Numbered from the stretch's first letter, positions 11,306 through 22,937 are shown. The stretch: 64,000 nt of DNA from Mixophyes australis (GCA_036250195.1 JAVHZZ010000006.1:74321869-74385868), one strand, 5' to 3'. A program made the numbers and translations. Notes: generated from the letters alone by a model not told the origin.

Positions 11306-11700
11306 CACACAAGTTAACCCGTGCATGATACTCATGCATTCTAGTCAAATCAAGCTACTTAAGGTGTTAAAAAGGTTCTTGTCATACATTTGGGCCATAG
11401 CCCAGGCCTCAACCACCAACCACTCCCCACTGTCACCCCCGGCAACCACCAACCACTCCCAACTGTCACTTCTCCTTCAAGAAATATATATATATATTTT
11501 TTAAATCTTTATAAACACTTTTAACAATTAACAAATTAAAAACATCTTAGTATACCAAATTTCAGCCCTTTCTGAATTTTTTTTTCCACACACACTAAGA
11601 ATTTAGTAGGTCAGTGTATAACTCCGCCCAACAGGTGGCGCTGCAGCTTGGTTTTATTTTTTCCACACACACAGACAGACTAACACACGCCACTAGACAT
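11300..11700. other. Unclassified dispersed-repeat-like DNA
   Basis: A segment beginning AACCCGTGCATGATACTCAT and containing CCGCCCAACAGGTGGCGCTG between two AT microsatellites looks like a dispersed repeat, but I cannot assign it. A duplicated CAACCACCAACCACTCCC motif lies near 11410-11460. Confidence 0.35.
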
Positions 11701-11701
11701 T

Positions 11702-11753
<52 letters not shown>
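11702..11753. repeat. (AT)n microsatellite
   Basis: About 50 bp of nearly pure AT dinucleotides, followed by TTGGATATATATAA. Confidence 0.95.
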
Positions 11754-11758
<5 letters not shown>

Positions 11759-12649
11759 ATATATAAATGCAATGCAGGATACAATTATCATCACTCCCAG
11801 GCAGCGCTGAGCATAGTCATTCTGCTTTTTGCAAATCAACATAACCATTCTTTGTTAGTCTAGGCTGCACTATAAAACACATAGGGCCTGATTCTTCAAG
11901 GCACGTATCTGCTGATTGTGAGCGTATCATGCGCAAAATCAATCTGCGCATTGTCAGAACTGGCAGATTCGTCTGGTAAAGCAGCCATTTTCTGTGCGAC
12001 AGTGCATGGAAGGGGCACTTACTACCCAGTATGATTTCAGGGAGTGTTCTGGGTGGGGAAATGGTGGTCTCCCATAGTCAATGTACAGTAGGGGTGTGAC
12101 ACACTCAAGCGAACACAGCCACGGCCATAGCAAGGTAGCAAGGTCTACGGCCATGGAAGTAACATTCCTTTCCCGCTGTGTCTCTTGCTCCAGCTATGGG
12201 GCTAGTTTAAGTTGAGCTGGCAGGTCAAACGACATTACAGAAGCTGTAGCCGCTGGTGCTCTATAGTGCAAAATTATGATTGAAAAAAGCCTGCTGCTGG
12301 ATGCCGTGAAATCGGGGGAACTCCCCCACTGAAAATCAGCACTAGGCAAGCCAGCCGGAGTTGTTGGCACTATAGCAGGGGGACCTACAGCAAGGGGACC
12401 CCCTGCTATACTGACAAACCAGCCCCAGGCTGTTCAGCACAGGGCTGAATTCCCTATGGAGTAGGGTCCGCAAACAAAAATGTCCGGGCTCCCCCTCTCA
12501 GTACACTCAGCCCCATGCTGAAAGCACTAGGGCTCTTCCCACACCCCTAGGTGGTGGATGTGGGATAATAACATTTGTAATAGTGTAAACACCATTTTAC
12601 ATTGTGGAACTACAAGTCCCAGCTAGCACGGTCTGCCATTAACAGTCTG
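11754..12649. other. Unclassified repeat-like DNA, possibly the outer part of the gypsy B 3' LTR
   Basis: Contains a MITE-like left end (GGGCCTGATTCTTCAAGG, 11885) without a visible right end, short inverted GGGGGACC/GGACCCCC-type segments near 12380-12410, and ACTACAAGTCCCAGC near 12607, a motif common in vertebrate repeats. Boundaries not resolved. Confidence 0.35.
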
Positions 12650-12925
12650 GGCATTCTGGTGTTTGTAGAACTATAAGCACCGGCAGGTATGGAGTCCACT
12701 GCGAATAGCTGAAGAGTTGCTGGAGACAAGGAGCGATAATCTGCTGCAGGTAGGGAGACCACTGTGGTTAGCTTCAGAGTTGCTGGAGACAAGAAGCGAT
12801 AGTCTGCATTAGGTAGGGAGACCACTGTGGTTAGCTGCATAATTGCTGGAGACAGGGAGTGATATTCTGCAGCAGGTAGGGAGACTACTGTGGTTAGCTC
12901 CAGAGTTGCTGGAGACAAGGTGTGA
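12650..12925 (-). repeat. 63-bp minisatellite, about four units, probably inside a gypsy LTR
   Basis: TTGCTGGAGACA recurs near 12717, 12780, 12843 and 12906, a 63-bp period. Because 63 is divisible by three, it gives a 21-residue repeat in a minus-strand frame (12918-12610), which I regard as accidental. The array lies just left of the gypsy B 3' end and resembles the minisatellites in the gypsy A LTRs, so it is probably part of the gypsy B 3' LTR. Confidence 0.75.
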
Positions 12926-13982
12926 TAGACTGGTATGGAGCAGGAGAGCTAAGTGAGCCACATCTGAATGCTAGAGAGATCTGACTCAAAGAACAGGCAA
13001 CTTACCCGTGGAACAGGTGCCTTAAATATTCTGGGGGATAATTAGTCTTCCAAAGAATGGGAGAAGAAGGTGATAAAAGCTGGGTCTGCACATGCGCAGT
13101 CCTGGAAAGCAGACTAGGGGTGTAAGAGGGAGTGGCCTTGCCACGGAGCCGGCAGGATGCTCAGGGAGCGTGGGCAGGTAAGTGCGTGTCCCACGTATGA
13201 CTACCCCCCCTTTAAAGGTGGGCACCAAATACTTAGGACCAGGCTTCCTGGGAAATTTGACATTGAATGTCAAGTAAAGAGGGATCATTGATGTCTGAGA
13301 AATGCATCCAGGAGCATCCTTGTTGACACTCAACTGGAGCGGGAGGAGATGATGGATGAGAGAAATGATTGATGACCAGAGGTTTCAAAAGCGAAACACG
13401 AAAGGTGTTAAAAATACGGAGAGATGTTGGAAGCTTTAATTTAAAAGAAATGGGATTGATGACCTGCAGGATCCTAATAGGACCGATAAAGCGTGGAGTG
13501 AATTTCATGCACGGGACCTTCAAAGAATGTTCAGTGCAGGAACTGCTTGACGCTTCTTATCAGCAGAAAGTTTATAGCGGTCAGATTTTTTTTCAGGCAA
13601 CCACAAACTTTGGACCAGATGGAAGTGAAGTCAAGGTGGAGGTGGTGAGAGAGAGGGACAAGAATTTGGGTAGAGAAGAATGGAGACTGTAGACAATCGA
13701 AAAAGGTGTTGCTGAGGTAGATTCATTGAATAAATTATTATGGGTGAAATCTGCCCATTGCAGAAGATTGGACTAATTGTCCTGGTTAGCGGAGGAGTAC
13801 ATTCTAATAAAGGTCTCATGGTCTTGATTGACCCTCACCATTTGTCCGTTCGACTGTGAGTGAAAGGCCGTGGAGAAGCTTGGCTGGATGTTGAGGAGCA
13901 TGCAAAGTGCTTGCCAAAATTTGGATACAAACTGGATACCATGGTCAGAGACAATTTCAAGGGGACAGCTGTGTAACCCTAA

Positions 13983-15845
13983 TGTCACGGGCACTAGGAG
14001 TCTTTACCCAGGGATCACCAGGTGATAGGCTTACCAGAGCAGTATAGGTGGTAATATGGTACTCTGGTAGCAGGGTGATCACGGAACAGGAAATAGCAGA
14101 TGATGAGATGCTCAGGAAAGTCTATGACTAGCAGCACTGGTAATATGGAGGTAATAATACACGAGGAACTGTATGGACAAAGGACACGTGAAGGTAGTCA
14201 GTGGTCTGCGGTAGCAAGTTGTACCACTGCTATAGTGAGGAGGAATGTCCAACAGAAACGAGGAGGTGATGAGAGTCAGCGGTCTGCGGATAGCAAGTTG
14301 TACCGCTGTCTGAGTGAAGGAATGGAATCCAAGTGGAGGTATCCGGGGAGTCAGTGGTCTGCGTTAGCAAGTTGTACCACTGCTATGTGAGAGGATACTG
14401 GAACAGGTGACACAGGAAACAGGGATCAGTGGTCTGCCTCTAGCAAGTTGTACCACTGAATATATATGTGAGGAGGAGCACGGGGAGAGACTGCAACACA
14501 GGAGATACACGAGCACCTTAAACTTGATCCACAATAATATGCACAATATATAAATGACTGAACAGCACTGCAATAATAGAAAGTCACTTGAGGTAATCCG
14601 GCACAAGATAACACAGTCAATGATGGCAATAGACTCAGCGGATAGCAAACTCCAGAGGAGAACCAACACAGTCCAGCAAGATATGCAATACACCAGCACA
14701 GTCAATGAGAAGTATGCATACCGTGGTTCAGAAGCAGGCTGTCAGACAGGAGTGCAGAGATACCTGAACGGCTGGAGGCCGGCAGGATGCGAAGTCCCTG
14801 GATGGGTGAAGCGGCAGTCAAGTAGGTGCAGCACACAGGTAGGTAGACCAGCAGGGAAACAAATACTCAGGAAGCAGTAGTATGTGGAACTGGACTCCTG
14901 GAGGACCCTGAAGAGTAGCGATGGTCTAGCTGAGAGGTAAGTAGTGAGGCGCAGATCCGATGCTGACAGGCGGGTAGAGACCAGCGGGAACACAGGAAAG
15001 CATGGAGAGCGGATCAGCTGTTGAAGGACGAGTAGAGCTGAGGAGTAGCAGCAGCAGGACTCTGCAGACACACGGAGGTAGCCAATAGCAACCAGCAGGT
15101 GCAGTAACGATGGAACACGGGAGAGCAGAGCTGAGCTGGCACTGTTGATCACGGAGAGTAGCGGATAGCAATAGTAGAAGCAGTCTCGAGGAAACACGGG
15201 AGAGTTGAGATGAACTGAAGACTGAAGCGCACAGAGGCAGCGGATAGGAATCAGCCAAACAGTCACGATGAAACACAGACGAGTTGCAGGTTGAAGACTG
15301 TAGTGCACGGAGGCAGCGGATAGGAATCAGCTAACAGTCACGATGAGGCACAGGTGAGTTGATGTAGATTGAAGACTGTAGTGCACGGAGGCAGCGGATA
15401 GGAATCAGCTAACAGTCACAATGATATATAGTAGAGTTGAAGTGGCTTGAAGACTGTAGTGCATGGAGGCAGCGGATAGGAATCAGCTAACAGTCACGAT
15501 GATACACAGGAGGGTAGAAGTGGTATGGGAACCACAGGAGTAGAAGTGGTTTGGAAACCACAGAGGTAGAAGTGGTTTGGAAACCACAGGAATCAGCAGC
15601 GCTGAATACACGAGGAAACACAGGAACACCTTCAGAGACTCATGAGGAATGAGACTCCAAGATCAGGCCACGTGGTATTGACCACAGGTGCTTAATATAG
15701 GGAGTGTTGCCTGATCTGCCAATTAAGTTAAAGGAACATGTACTGAAGCGTTTGAAAGGGCTGCGCATGCGCAGACCCTCAGAATGGAGGACGGCCACGG
15801 TTCCTAAATGTCCGGGAAGAAGCACTCACAGTCCGGTGAGTGACA
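13983..15845 (-). mobile_element. Solo LTR of the gypsy A family inserted in gypsy B integrase
   Basis: Begins TGTCACGGGCACTAGGAGTC and ends CCGGTGAGTGACA, so the termini TGTCAC/GTGACA are inverted, matching the LTRs of gypsy A. The 5-bp duplication CCTAA lies at 13978-13982 and 15846-15850. The integrase frame is continuous across the site once the LTR and one duplication copy are ignored. It is 1863 bp long because of internal minisatellites: a ~77-bp repeat with CAGTGGTCTGC...AGCAAGTTGTACCACTG (14190-14450) and a ~77-bp repeat with GGCAGCGGATAGGAATCAGC (15230-15510). On the minus strand a TATATTAA box (15700-15692) precedes GGCCTGATCTT (15669-15659), the presumed RNA start. Long open frames inside it are minisatellite artefacts. 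Confidence 0.93.
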
Positions 15846-17147
15846 CCTAAAACCTCCTTGATGAAGAGCTAAGCCAGCAATGGAGACAATAATAGACCAA
15901 CCAGGGGAACTAAATGAGCGATCTTGGCAAAAACGGTCAACCCAAACTGTGTCGAACCTCTTGCTGGGAGGAAGGTCTGTGATGAAATCCATGGAAATAT
16001 GTGACCATGTCCTGGCAGGAATAGCGAGAGGCAGCAGGAGGCCTGAAGGTGCCTGACAGGAGGTTTTATGTCAGACACAGATATCACAAGCGACCACAAA
16101 ATCTTTAACATTGAACGAAGAGTGGGCCACCAGTAATCTCTGGAAATGATCTGGGAGGTTTTGAGAAAACCAGCATGTCCAGAAAATCGAGGCATGGAAC
16201 CAGTGAAGAAGTCTCCTTCAGAGATGTGGTGGGATGAAGGTCTTGCCTGAAGGTGGAGTGACAGGATATGCCACAGAAGATGAAAGAAGACACCTGGGAT
16301 CCAGAATAGGATGGTTGTCAGACACCTCTGAATCCTGGGTAGAGTTAAAGGCCCGAGAGAGAGCATCAGCTATTTTATTCATATGACCGGGTTTATAGGT
16401 GATGCAGAGATTGAAACAGGAGAAAAATAGAGCCCAGCGGGCCAGGTGGGGATTGAGACATTGGGCAATTTGGAGATATAGCAGGTTTTTATGGTATGTG
16501 AAGATGGTTACTGGGTATCGGGCACCCTCTAGAAGATATCTTCATTCTAAGAGGGCCTGCTTCATAGCAAGCAGCTCCTCGCCCCCAATAGCATAATTTT
16601 TTTCTGCCGGAAGGAACTTGCGGGAATAGAATGCACAGGGTTGACGTTATCTCAACCATGGAGGCATCCACTTCAAGGAAGAAGGGCAAGGTGTTATCAG
16701 ACTGTTTGAGTACTGGAGCTGTGGAAAAACCCTGAGGAGCTTCAAGGTTCCAGGTTTTGGGGTCCGCTTCTTTCCAGGTGAGGGCCACAAAGGGAGCAAC
16801 CAAAGTGGAATAGCCATGAATAAACTGTCTATAATAATTGGGGAATCCAAGGAATCGCTGGAACGACTTGAGACCTGAGGGCAGTGGCCACTCCAAAATA
16901 GCCTGAACTTTCTCCAGGTCCATGCATAGCACAGAATCGGAGACAATGTACTAGAGAAAAGGCATCTGAGAGGCCTCGAAGGAACATTTCTCCAAGTTGC
17001 AGAAGAGGCAATTTTTTCAAAGTCTGGAGAGCACTTAAGAAACCTGGAGACGGTGTGAAGCGAGATCTCAAGAGAAAATGAGAATATCATCCAGGTAAAC
17101 TACAGAGTCCGAAGGGCATGACAAGGTACTTGTAATGACCACAGCAA

Positions 17148-17336
17148 GGGGTAAATGTATCAATCTGCGGGTTCTTCAACACCCGCGTGTTCAGCCTCTT
17201 CCGCGATTAAATTTCAAGCGGCGATGCATTGTAAAGGGTTAACTTCCCTTTACAATGCAGCGCCACTTGAAATTTAATCGCGGAAGAGGCTGAACACGCG
17301 GGTGTTGATGAACCCGCAGATTGATACATTTACCCC
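17148..17336. mobile_element. Near-perfect palindromic MITE inserted in gypsy B reverse transcriptase
   Basis: Ends GGGGTAAATGTATCAATCTG and its inverse; the two ~90-bp arms are almost exactly complementary (AACACCCGCGTGTTCAGCC and GGCTGAACACGCGGGTGTT are inner parts). Flanked by a CAA trinucleotide duplication (17145-17147, 17337-17339). Size, palindromy and 3-bp duplication fit a Harbinger-like MITE, though TWA is the usual target for that group. Confidence 0.88.
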
Positions 17337-18229
17337 CAAGTTTTAAATCCGGTCTTCCATTCGTCACCACTTTGGATAAGGATGTGGTTGTAGGCTCCCT
17401 GGAGGTCCAGCTTTGTGAAGATCTTAGCGCCCTTGATTCAGTCAAAGAGTTCCGTGATCAATGGGAATGGATAACGATTCTTTATAGTGATAGCATTGAG
17501 ACCACAGTAGTTAATACATGGACGCAGAGACCCGCCTTTCTTCTTAACAAAGAAGAACCCGCGCACCAGCAGGGGAAGAAGATGATCTGATGAACCCACG
17601 TTGAAGATTCTCTTTGAAATATTCAATCAGGGCTTGGGCTTCCGGGAGAGAGAGAGGAAAAATCCGGCCCCTGGGAGGCATTTTGCCAGGCTGGAGATTA
17701 ATAGGGCAATATCAGGGCCGATGAGGTGGAAGGAGTCAGGCGAGGAGGTCACAGAGCACAGAGGTTTGACCTGAAGGAGGCATCATGACCTGCAAGTGTC
17801 TCCCCAAGCAAGAATTTGGGAAGAGGACCAATCCAGTTGAGGGGAGTGTAGCTGAAGACAAGGGAGACCTAGGATGATGGGACTAGTAGTCTGAGACAAC
17901 ACTAAACAGTGGTGTAACGCCCCAACTTGGAGAGTAAGGGGTTTGATTCTTCTTCGATGACACCATTGAAAATGCGAGGGCCGTCAATGAGAGTGATGAC
18001 CATTGGGACCTCCAAAGAAATCGTAGGCAGGTACCACTAGAACACTTGAGAAAGTGAAATAAAGTTCCCGGCCGCACCAGAGTTCAAGAAAGCAGAGGAG
18101 TCATTCTTAGCAGAGGGACAGTGGAGTCAGACTGGAATTGATCAAATTGACAGATTGGAAGAATTAGGAGAGGAATTGAACGACCCCAGTCTGACCTCTC
18201 CTGAGCAGATTAGGGCCTGGCGTTTCCAA

Positions 18230-19085
18230 AGCATTTAGGACAGGAGTTAAAACGGTGCCCAGGATCTGCACAGTAAATGCAAAGATTATTCTTTAATCTC
18301 CTTTCCTCCGGAATGAGGCAGAAGTGTCCCAGTTACATGGGTTCGTCGGAGGGACAAGGAGATTGGGAGCAAGGTGCCAGTTTGAAAGTAGGCCGATGGA
18401 TTATTTCCTTCTTGGACGATCTCTCTCTGAAGCGGAGATCCACCCTATTACAAAGAGAGCATAAGACATCCAGGGTAGATGGTAACTCCTGAAAAGCCAG
18501 GACATCCTTTTTTCGGTCAGAGAAACCCTGCCAGAACCTCGCTATTAGAGCTGGAGCTCTTTTGATAATGTGCGGAACTGGATGACATATTGGGCAACAG
18601 ACTGGGATCCCTGGCAAAGCCTTAGAATACTGGATGCCATAGAGGTGACATGTCCAGGCTCATCAAAAATTTTGCGGAAGGAGGCAATAAAGGCAGCGCT
18701 ATAACTTAATAGGAGGTGGTCATTCCACTCCCAGACTGTGAAGGCCCAGGTTTGACATGATAACAGCAAGATTATGTAGGCTACCTTCTCCCTGTCAGTA
18801 GGGTAGTTTTATGATTGGAGTTCGAACTGTATTGAACACTGGTTCAAAAAACCCCGTAAATTTTTGGGGTCCCAGTTCAACTTAGAGGGTGAAGGTAAAT
18901 AAACGGTAGAGGAGGCGGATGAAGCCCCTACAGGAGGATGAATGTTAGCTGCTAATGGAGCAGAGAGATCAGGAAGAGCAGCCTGGAGAGTATCCAAACA
19001 AAACTCCAGGACTTGAAGGCATTGTAAAACTTGATGCTGGGTGGCATCCTGCTGCTCCACTCTGTGCACTAGGTGTTGCAGTAAA
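18230..19085 (-). pseudogene. Gypsy B gag pseudogene
   Basis: Minus-strand frames 19069-18809 and 18769-18545 match the gypsy A gag in order: VEQQDATQHQVLQCLQ near the N terminus, NLRGFLNQCSIQFELQ, then SSILRLCQGSQSVAQYVIQF of the retrotransposon gag core, and a C-terminal RVDLRFRERS segment in another frame (about 18430). Interrupted by at least two frameshifts. The zinc-knuckle region (about 18290-18240) is badly eroded. Confidence 0.75.
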
Positions 19086-19384
19086 TCTCAAGGGATGGTT
19101 CTCCTGAGGGATCGATATTTTGTGCCTGTTCTTATTATCACAATCACTATGTTGATCGGATCCTTGTAGCCTGTCTGGCCTGGTGTTACTCAGCTCAGAG
19201 GTGCGGAGTCTAACAAGGCAGATGGTTTTCGCAGGGGACCCCTGCAAGGAGGTGTGGACTTTGCGACCTCTACCATGCAGGTCGATGTCCTCTGAGTGAG
19301 TGCCAGACGAGACCAGTAGAGAGAACCCAAAGGCTGGGAAAAGGTGATGATCTAATAAAAACTGAAGAAGGTCTGTTGGGGCAA
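19086..19384. other. Flank of gypsy B, possibly remnant leader or LTR DNA
   Basis: GC-richer DNA with CGCAGGGGACCCCTGC, a small palindrome. It does not match the gypsy B 3' flank, so its origin is unresolved. Confidence 0.35.
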
Positions 19385-19600
19385 ATTGTGATTATGAGGG
19401 GGCAAAGTGTGATAAGAGGAACATTGTGAAAAAGGGCACATTATGATGCAGTGGGCACAGTGTGAAAAGGGGGACAGTTTGATAAGAGTGACAGTGTGAA
19501 AAGGGGCACATTGTGATGCAGGAGGCACAGTGTGAAAGGGGGACAGTGTGATGAGAATGACAGTGTGAAAAGGGGCACAGTGTGATAAGAGGGCCCAATG
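19385..19600. repeat. Degenerate ~68-bp minisatellite
   Basis: Blocks of GGCACATTRTGATGCAG, GGCACAGTGTGAAA and GACAGTGTGATRAGA alternate; the segment with GATGCAG recurs about 68 bp apart (19441 and 19509). About three units. Overlapping minus-strand frames are by-products. Confidence 0.8.
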
Positions 19601-20083
19601 TGATGAAGCACAGCAAATCCTCATTCCATTTGCGACAACATATACTGTATATGTGAAGCTGAGGTTTTGGCTGTTGCTGTAATAAAAAGCAAGTACAGTT
19701 CAAAAAGTCAATGTGGAACAGGAAATAAGGGTGGCAGTGTCCAAGATGATCCCAAGGTTTGAAAAGTTATTTTGTTTGATCTCATTTCTGTTAATTGTTC
19801 TTTGAAAGAAATATAAGTGAAAAAATTATTAAAATATTATTTTTCCCTTGGATTTACATGTATTATTTTTCAAAACAACGTAAAAGTTGTACCAAAGTAT
19901 TTCTGTCCTGCCCTAAATACTTATTATGTTATTTTGACCCAACTACTTAAAAAATGGGACCGTTCTGTAATTATTTTGGCTTAGGGGTGCCTTGAAAAAA
20001 TTATTGAGACCTTATGGGTGCCTTCGAACTGAGAATGTTTGGGAACAACTAGGTTAGGACATACAGTACATTAGTTACCAGTC
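19601..20083. other. Unannotated AT-rich stretch
   Basis: No gene, RNA or repeat boundary recognised. Confidence 0.5.
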
Positions 20084-20380
20084 CTATCGGGTGGGTTTTC
20101 GTCTTGTCTGCCAGGGTCTCCAGGTTGAGAAGGAAACAGACCCGCTCTCTTTTAGCTGGTCGAAAAGGCAGATGCCTAGGAATTCATCCACCTCCAACTC
20201 ACCCTCCACTTCTGAAACCTGAGCCGCCAGCAACTCATCCAGCATCTCTTCCAGGGCCCCCTCCTGTGGTAGGGGGTTCTCAACTAGCTCAACAGCTTGC
20301 TTCTTGGAGGAGTCGGCAGCTAGGCAGTCAAATTCTTTAGTTTTCCTCCTCAATTTCTTTTCTTTTCCTGCATTCGGCAT
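20084..20380 (-). CDS. Short acidic ORF, possible LINE ORF1 N terminus
   Basis: 98 codons. Lys/Arg-rich start (KEKKLRRKTKEF), then an acidic, amphipathic segment with LEEMLDELLAAQVSEVEGE that could form a coiled coil. This layout is seen in ORF1 proteins of L1/Tx1 LINEs. The DNA upstream on the minus strand (20381-20600) is purine-rich on the plus strand, like a LINE 5' UTR. No further ORF1 or ORF2 sequence follows, so if it is a LINE it is a fragment. A chance frame cannot be excluded. Confidence 0.3.
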   Translation of the reverse strand: MPNAGKEKKLRRKTKEFDCLAADSSKKQAVELVENPLPQEGALEEMLDELLAAQVSEVEGELEVDEFLGICLFDQLKESGSVSFSTWRPWQTRRKPTR

Positions 20381-20629
20381 AAGAAGATGGGGAAAAGGAG
20401 GGGTGGGGTACTGCAGCAGCTGAAGTGGTGGTTATGCTGCAGAGGGGGTAGGTGGGCGGGGGGTAGGAGAGAGGCAGGACTGAAGGCAGGAGGGGGAGAG
20501 TGGGGGATTTGAGACAGCAGAGAGAAGGGAGATGCTGTCACAATAGGAGAAGGGGAGAGTGGAGTGGGAAGGAATGTTTGGGAGAGGGTTGGGAGGAGAG
20601 GGTGCGGGCATAGGATGCAGACATATTGT

Positions 20630-20790
20630 CCACAATTAAATAGTCAACATTTAAAATGTTGAAGCCAAAATATCGACACATTTAAAATGTCAACATACAA
20701 ATATTGACACAATGCAATGTCGACACGGTCATATTTTCTACAATGCAAATGTCGACAAATCTAATGTCGACACGCGCTGAATGGCAAAAA
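20630..20790. repeat. Degenerate tandem of AATGTCGACA motifs
   Basis: Variants of AATGTCGACA or TGTCGACATT occur about every 20-25 bp. TGTCGACA is itself palindromic. Purpose unknown; possibly the subterminal region of a DNA transposon. Confidence 0.6.
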
Positions 20791-21086
20791 ATGTAAAATT
20801 CTCAATATTATGACGATAAGATATATATATATACATACATACAGCCATGTCTGCTCATTGTCAGTAGTATGTTCTGGATTGTCTTAATGATTGTTAGGCT
20901 AGGGTCCCGAATATAATATTACATTGATAAATGGAAATGAACAGGACCTCCCCTCAGATAAAAACATTTGGTCAATAGCCCAGTGGGAGGTAATTAGTTT
21001 AAGCAGTCATTATGTCAGGAAGCTAATTTAAAATATGCAGATCACAACCAGGCATTGCCTTGGTTCTGCATGCAATTTTCTACTTA

Positions 21087-21256
21087 GTGGTTTATTTACT
21101 AAACAGCAGGTTTGAAAAAGTGGAAGAGCCTGCCTATAGCAAGCAATCAGATTTTTGATGTCAGTTTGTAGAATGTACTATGATAAGTAGAATCTAATTG
21201 ATTGCTATAGGCAACATCTCCACTTTTTCAAACCCACAATTTAGTAAATATACCCC
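21087..21256. mobile_element. Harbinger-like foldback MITE
   Basis: Left end GTGGTTTATTTACTAA, right end TTAGTAAATATACCCC, TTA duplication (21084-21086, 21257-21259). Inner arms contain GTTTGAAAAAGTGGA and GCCTATAGCAA paired with TTGCTATAGGCAAC. Same family as 25128, 28944 and 61457. Confidence 0.88.
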
Positions 21257-21414
21257 TTAGGGTAGACTTCCTTTCAATAGGTATTGTAAAAACAAAGTAA
21301 CCACTAGGTGTAAGGTGTAAATTAAGGAAAGCTATATGCTAGGAGAACCTTGTAGGTAAATGCGAAACATGAAGCCTATCTATGTAGGTATACAAAAATA
21401 TCAACTCAAAGAAC

Positions 21415-21557
21415 ATCATGGTCATCAACATTTATTTATATAGCGCCAGCAGATTCTGTAGCGCTTTAAAATTAGGAACAAACAGTAATAAAATAATACT
21501 CGGTAATACATACAGAGCGGTAAGAGAGCCCTGCTCGCAAGCTTACAATCTATGTCT
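21415..21557 (-). mobile_element. L2-like LINE 3' tail or derived SINE
   Basis: Minus-strand copy of the segment at 22790. It contains CTTGCGAGCAGGGCTCTCTT, a long-spaced AAAGCGCTACAGAATCTGCT, GGCGCTATATAAATAAATG and a short tail. A second, inverted copy follows about 1.3 kb away. The class assignment is from memory of similar tails. Confidence 0.6.
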
Positions 21558-22779
21558 TCAAGCTTCACGTTTGGGAAGTATAGATACCAACTATACAGGA
21601 AAATCGCAAGAACCCCATGTTTTCTGGAATTATATTTGATATTGTTGTAATTCCATCATATTGGTATATAAATACAAAAGGTAGACATTACCTTTGGTGT
21701 ATTGAAGAGGGAGTTACTTCCCTGGGATATGGCTGAGAAAAGTTAAGAAAGATCAAAACTTTTGGAATACTTTTGAACAAACCATAGTTGACAGCCAGGG
21801 GACATTTTCTACCCCCCATTTGCATATATACTGTCCCTCTGAATGCTGTCCAATTTCAGTTTGCATAAAAAAGTCTTGTGTAAAGGGGAAAGGGGTCAGC
21901 TCTTGGGGTCTCAATCTAATTGAAGGACTGTCCATCTCTTCTGCCTGCCCCAGGCATGCAGATTATCATATGTAAATTTATTCTCTGTAATGTCTTCCCA
22001 TTTGTTTTTATAACTGTTTTCCATTATTTAATTTGTTGGTCAATTGTTATCTATATTTGTTTTTATATCCAAATGCCCTGTACGTTTGTATGTTAAATCT
22101 CAAAATTACTACGTTTTGGTCTTAATACTCTAACAAATCCATTAGCCATTTATGAAGAGCATTGCTTGACCCCGTTAACACTTTGAATGCTGTTGTGTGA
22201 ATTGTTAATGCATTTGACTAAGGAGCCTAGTGTGGGCCAGCGTGTACATTTTTATAACAGAGTCTTGAGGTGATAAGTGTTAACCCTTTGATTGCTGGCG
22301 TGTGTATTGCTAACCTGTGTGTAACAGAGAGCATTGTGTGCCAGTGTGGGACAGTATATTTGGGTCCTATTACCCTTATGCAATTGATGGTGGCAGAACC
22401 TAAGTGTGTGTGGGGATGTGTGAGCACTGTTTGGGGGTGATTCAGCAGATCTATAACCTGTGTGATAGGTGAGGGAAAGATTGAGCGCTGAAATCGTGTC
22501 TAACCCCATACAGTAAACACCCAAAATCACGGACGCTGGGAGCGTGTTCATGACAATGATCACATGTTGTCAGTCAAGTTTATAATATTCCTCAACCACC
22601 ATCTTAATCTCCCTAGGTTACCCTATGAACACCCTCTACACAGCTAACACAAGACAACAACCCTCTGATCAACATTGCTGTGTGACTGATCACATAGCCC
22701 ACTCAATACTTTTACCTTTGCATTCTAGCTGGTCCAGTGTGCAATATGATGTAGCACATGCCCTTGTGTTCCAAACTCC
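21558..22779. other. Unannotated stretch between two LINE-tail copies
   Basis: AT-rich DNA. Short minus-strand frames near 22227-22563 show no domain. No other feature recognised. Confidence 0.45.
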
Positions 22780-22789
22780 CATTGTCTCA

Positions 22790-22937
22790 TAGATTGTAAG
22801 CTTGCGAGCAGGGTTCTCTTACCTCTCTGTCTGTATGTATTACCCAGTATTGTTTTATTAATGTTTGTTCCCAATTCTAAAGCGCTACGGAATTTGCTGG
22901 CGCTATATAAATAAATGATGATGATGATGATGATGAT
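22790..22937 (+). mobile_element. L2-like LINE 3' tail or derived SINE with (GAT)n end
   Basis: TAGATTGTAAGCTTGCGAGC, then TTCTAAAGCGCTACGGAATT, then GCTGGCGCTATATAAATAA followed by eight or so GAT triplets (22915-22937). A short-tandem 3' tail is typical of the L2/CR1 group. Confidence 0.65.

Larger units (their letters stand above)
13233..18229 (-). pseudogene. Gypsy B pol pseudogene (PR-RT-RNase H-IN)
   Basis: Protease: SGAAGNF near 18060-18085, with Asn where the catalytic Asp is expected. Reverse transcriptase: the segment with [22 protein letters not shown] (17626-17438), then MPFG (about 17115) followed almost at once by YLDDILIF (about 17100-17075). About 90 bp of the usual spacing is deleted although the YLDD motif survives. 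RNase H and connection pieces lie at 16930-16400, with LGFPNYYRQFIHGY. Integrase: YWWPTLRSM and the MDFITDLPPSKRFDT segment (16366-15804), then SDHGIQFVSKFW and FHSQSNGQ (13994-13773). The C-terminal module FTPRFIGPIRILQVINP is at 13523-13233. Multiple stops and frameshifts; inactive. Confidence 0.8.
13203..19085 (-). mobile_element. Gypsy B: degraded chromovirus-type Ty3/gypsy element, 5' LTR not found
   Basis: Minus-strand remnants in gypsy order: gag (19085-18230), protease, reverse transcriptase, RNase H, integrase, and a C-terminal GPY/F-type module ending at about 13233. A polypurine tract (AAAGGGGGGG on the minus strand, 13213-13203) marks the 3' end of the internal region. The 3' LTR should lie to the left but its outer end is unclear. 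No matching LTR is seen on the right, so the 5' end is missing. Two later insertions interrupt it: a solo LTR (13983-15845) and a MITE (17148-17336). It is clearly older than gypsy A. Confidence 0.8.

Noticed and set aside
12610..12918. Minus-strand frame with 21-residue repeats, a possible repeat protein
   Set aside because: The period is set by a 63-bp minisatellite next to a gypsy 3' end; no start context or signal of coding.
14742..15308. 188-codon open frame on the minus strand
   Set aside because: It lies in the minisatellite part of the solo LTR; the Leu/Ser/Cys-rich translation follows the repeat period and has no domain.
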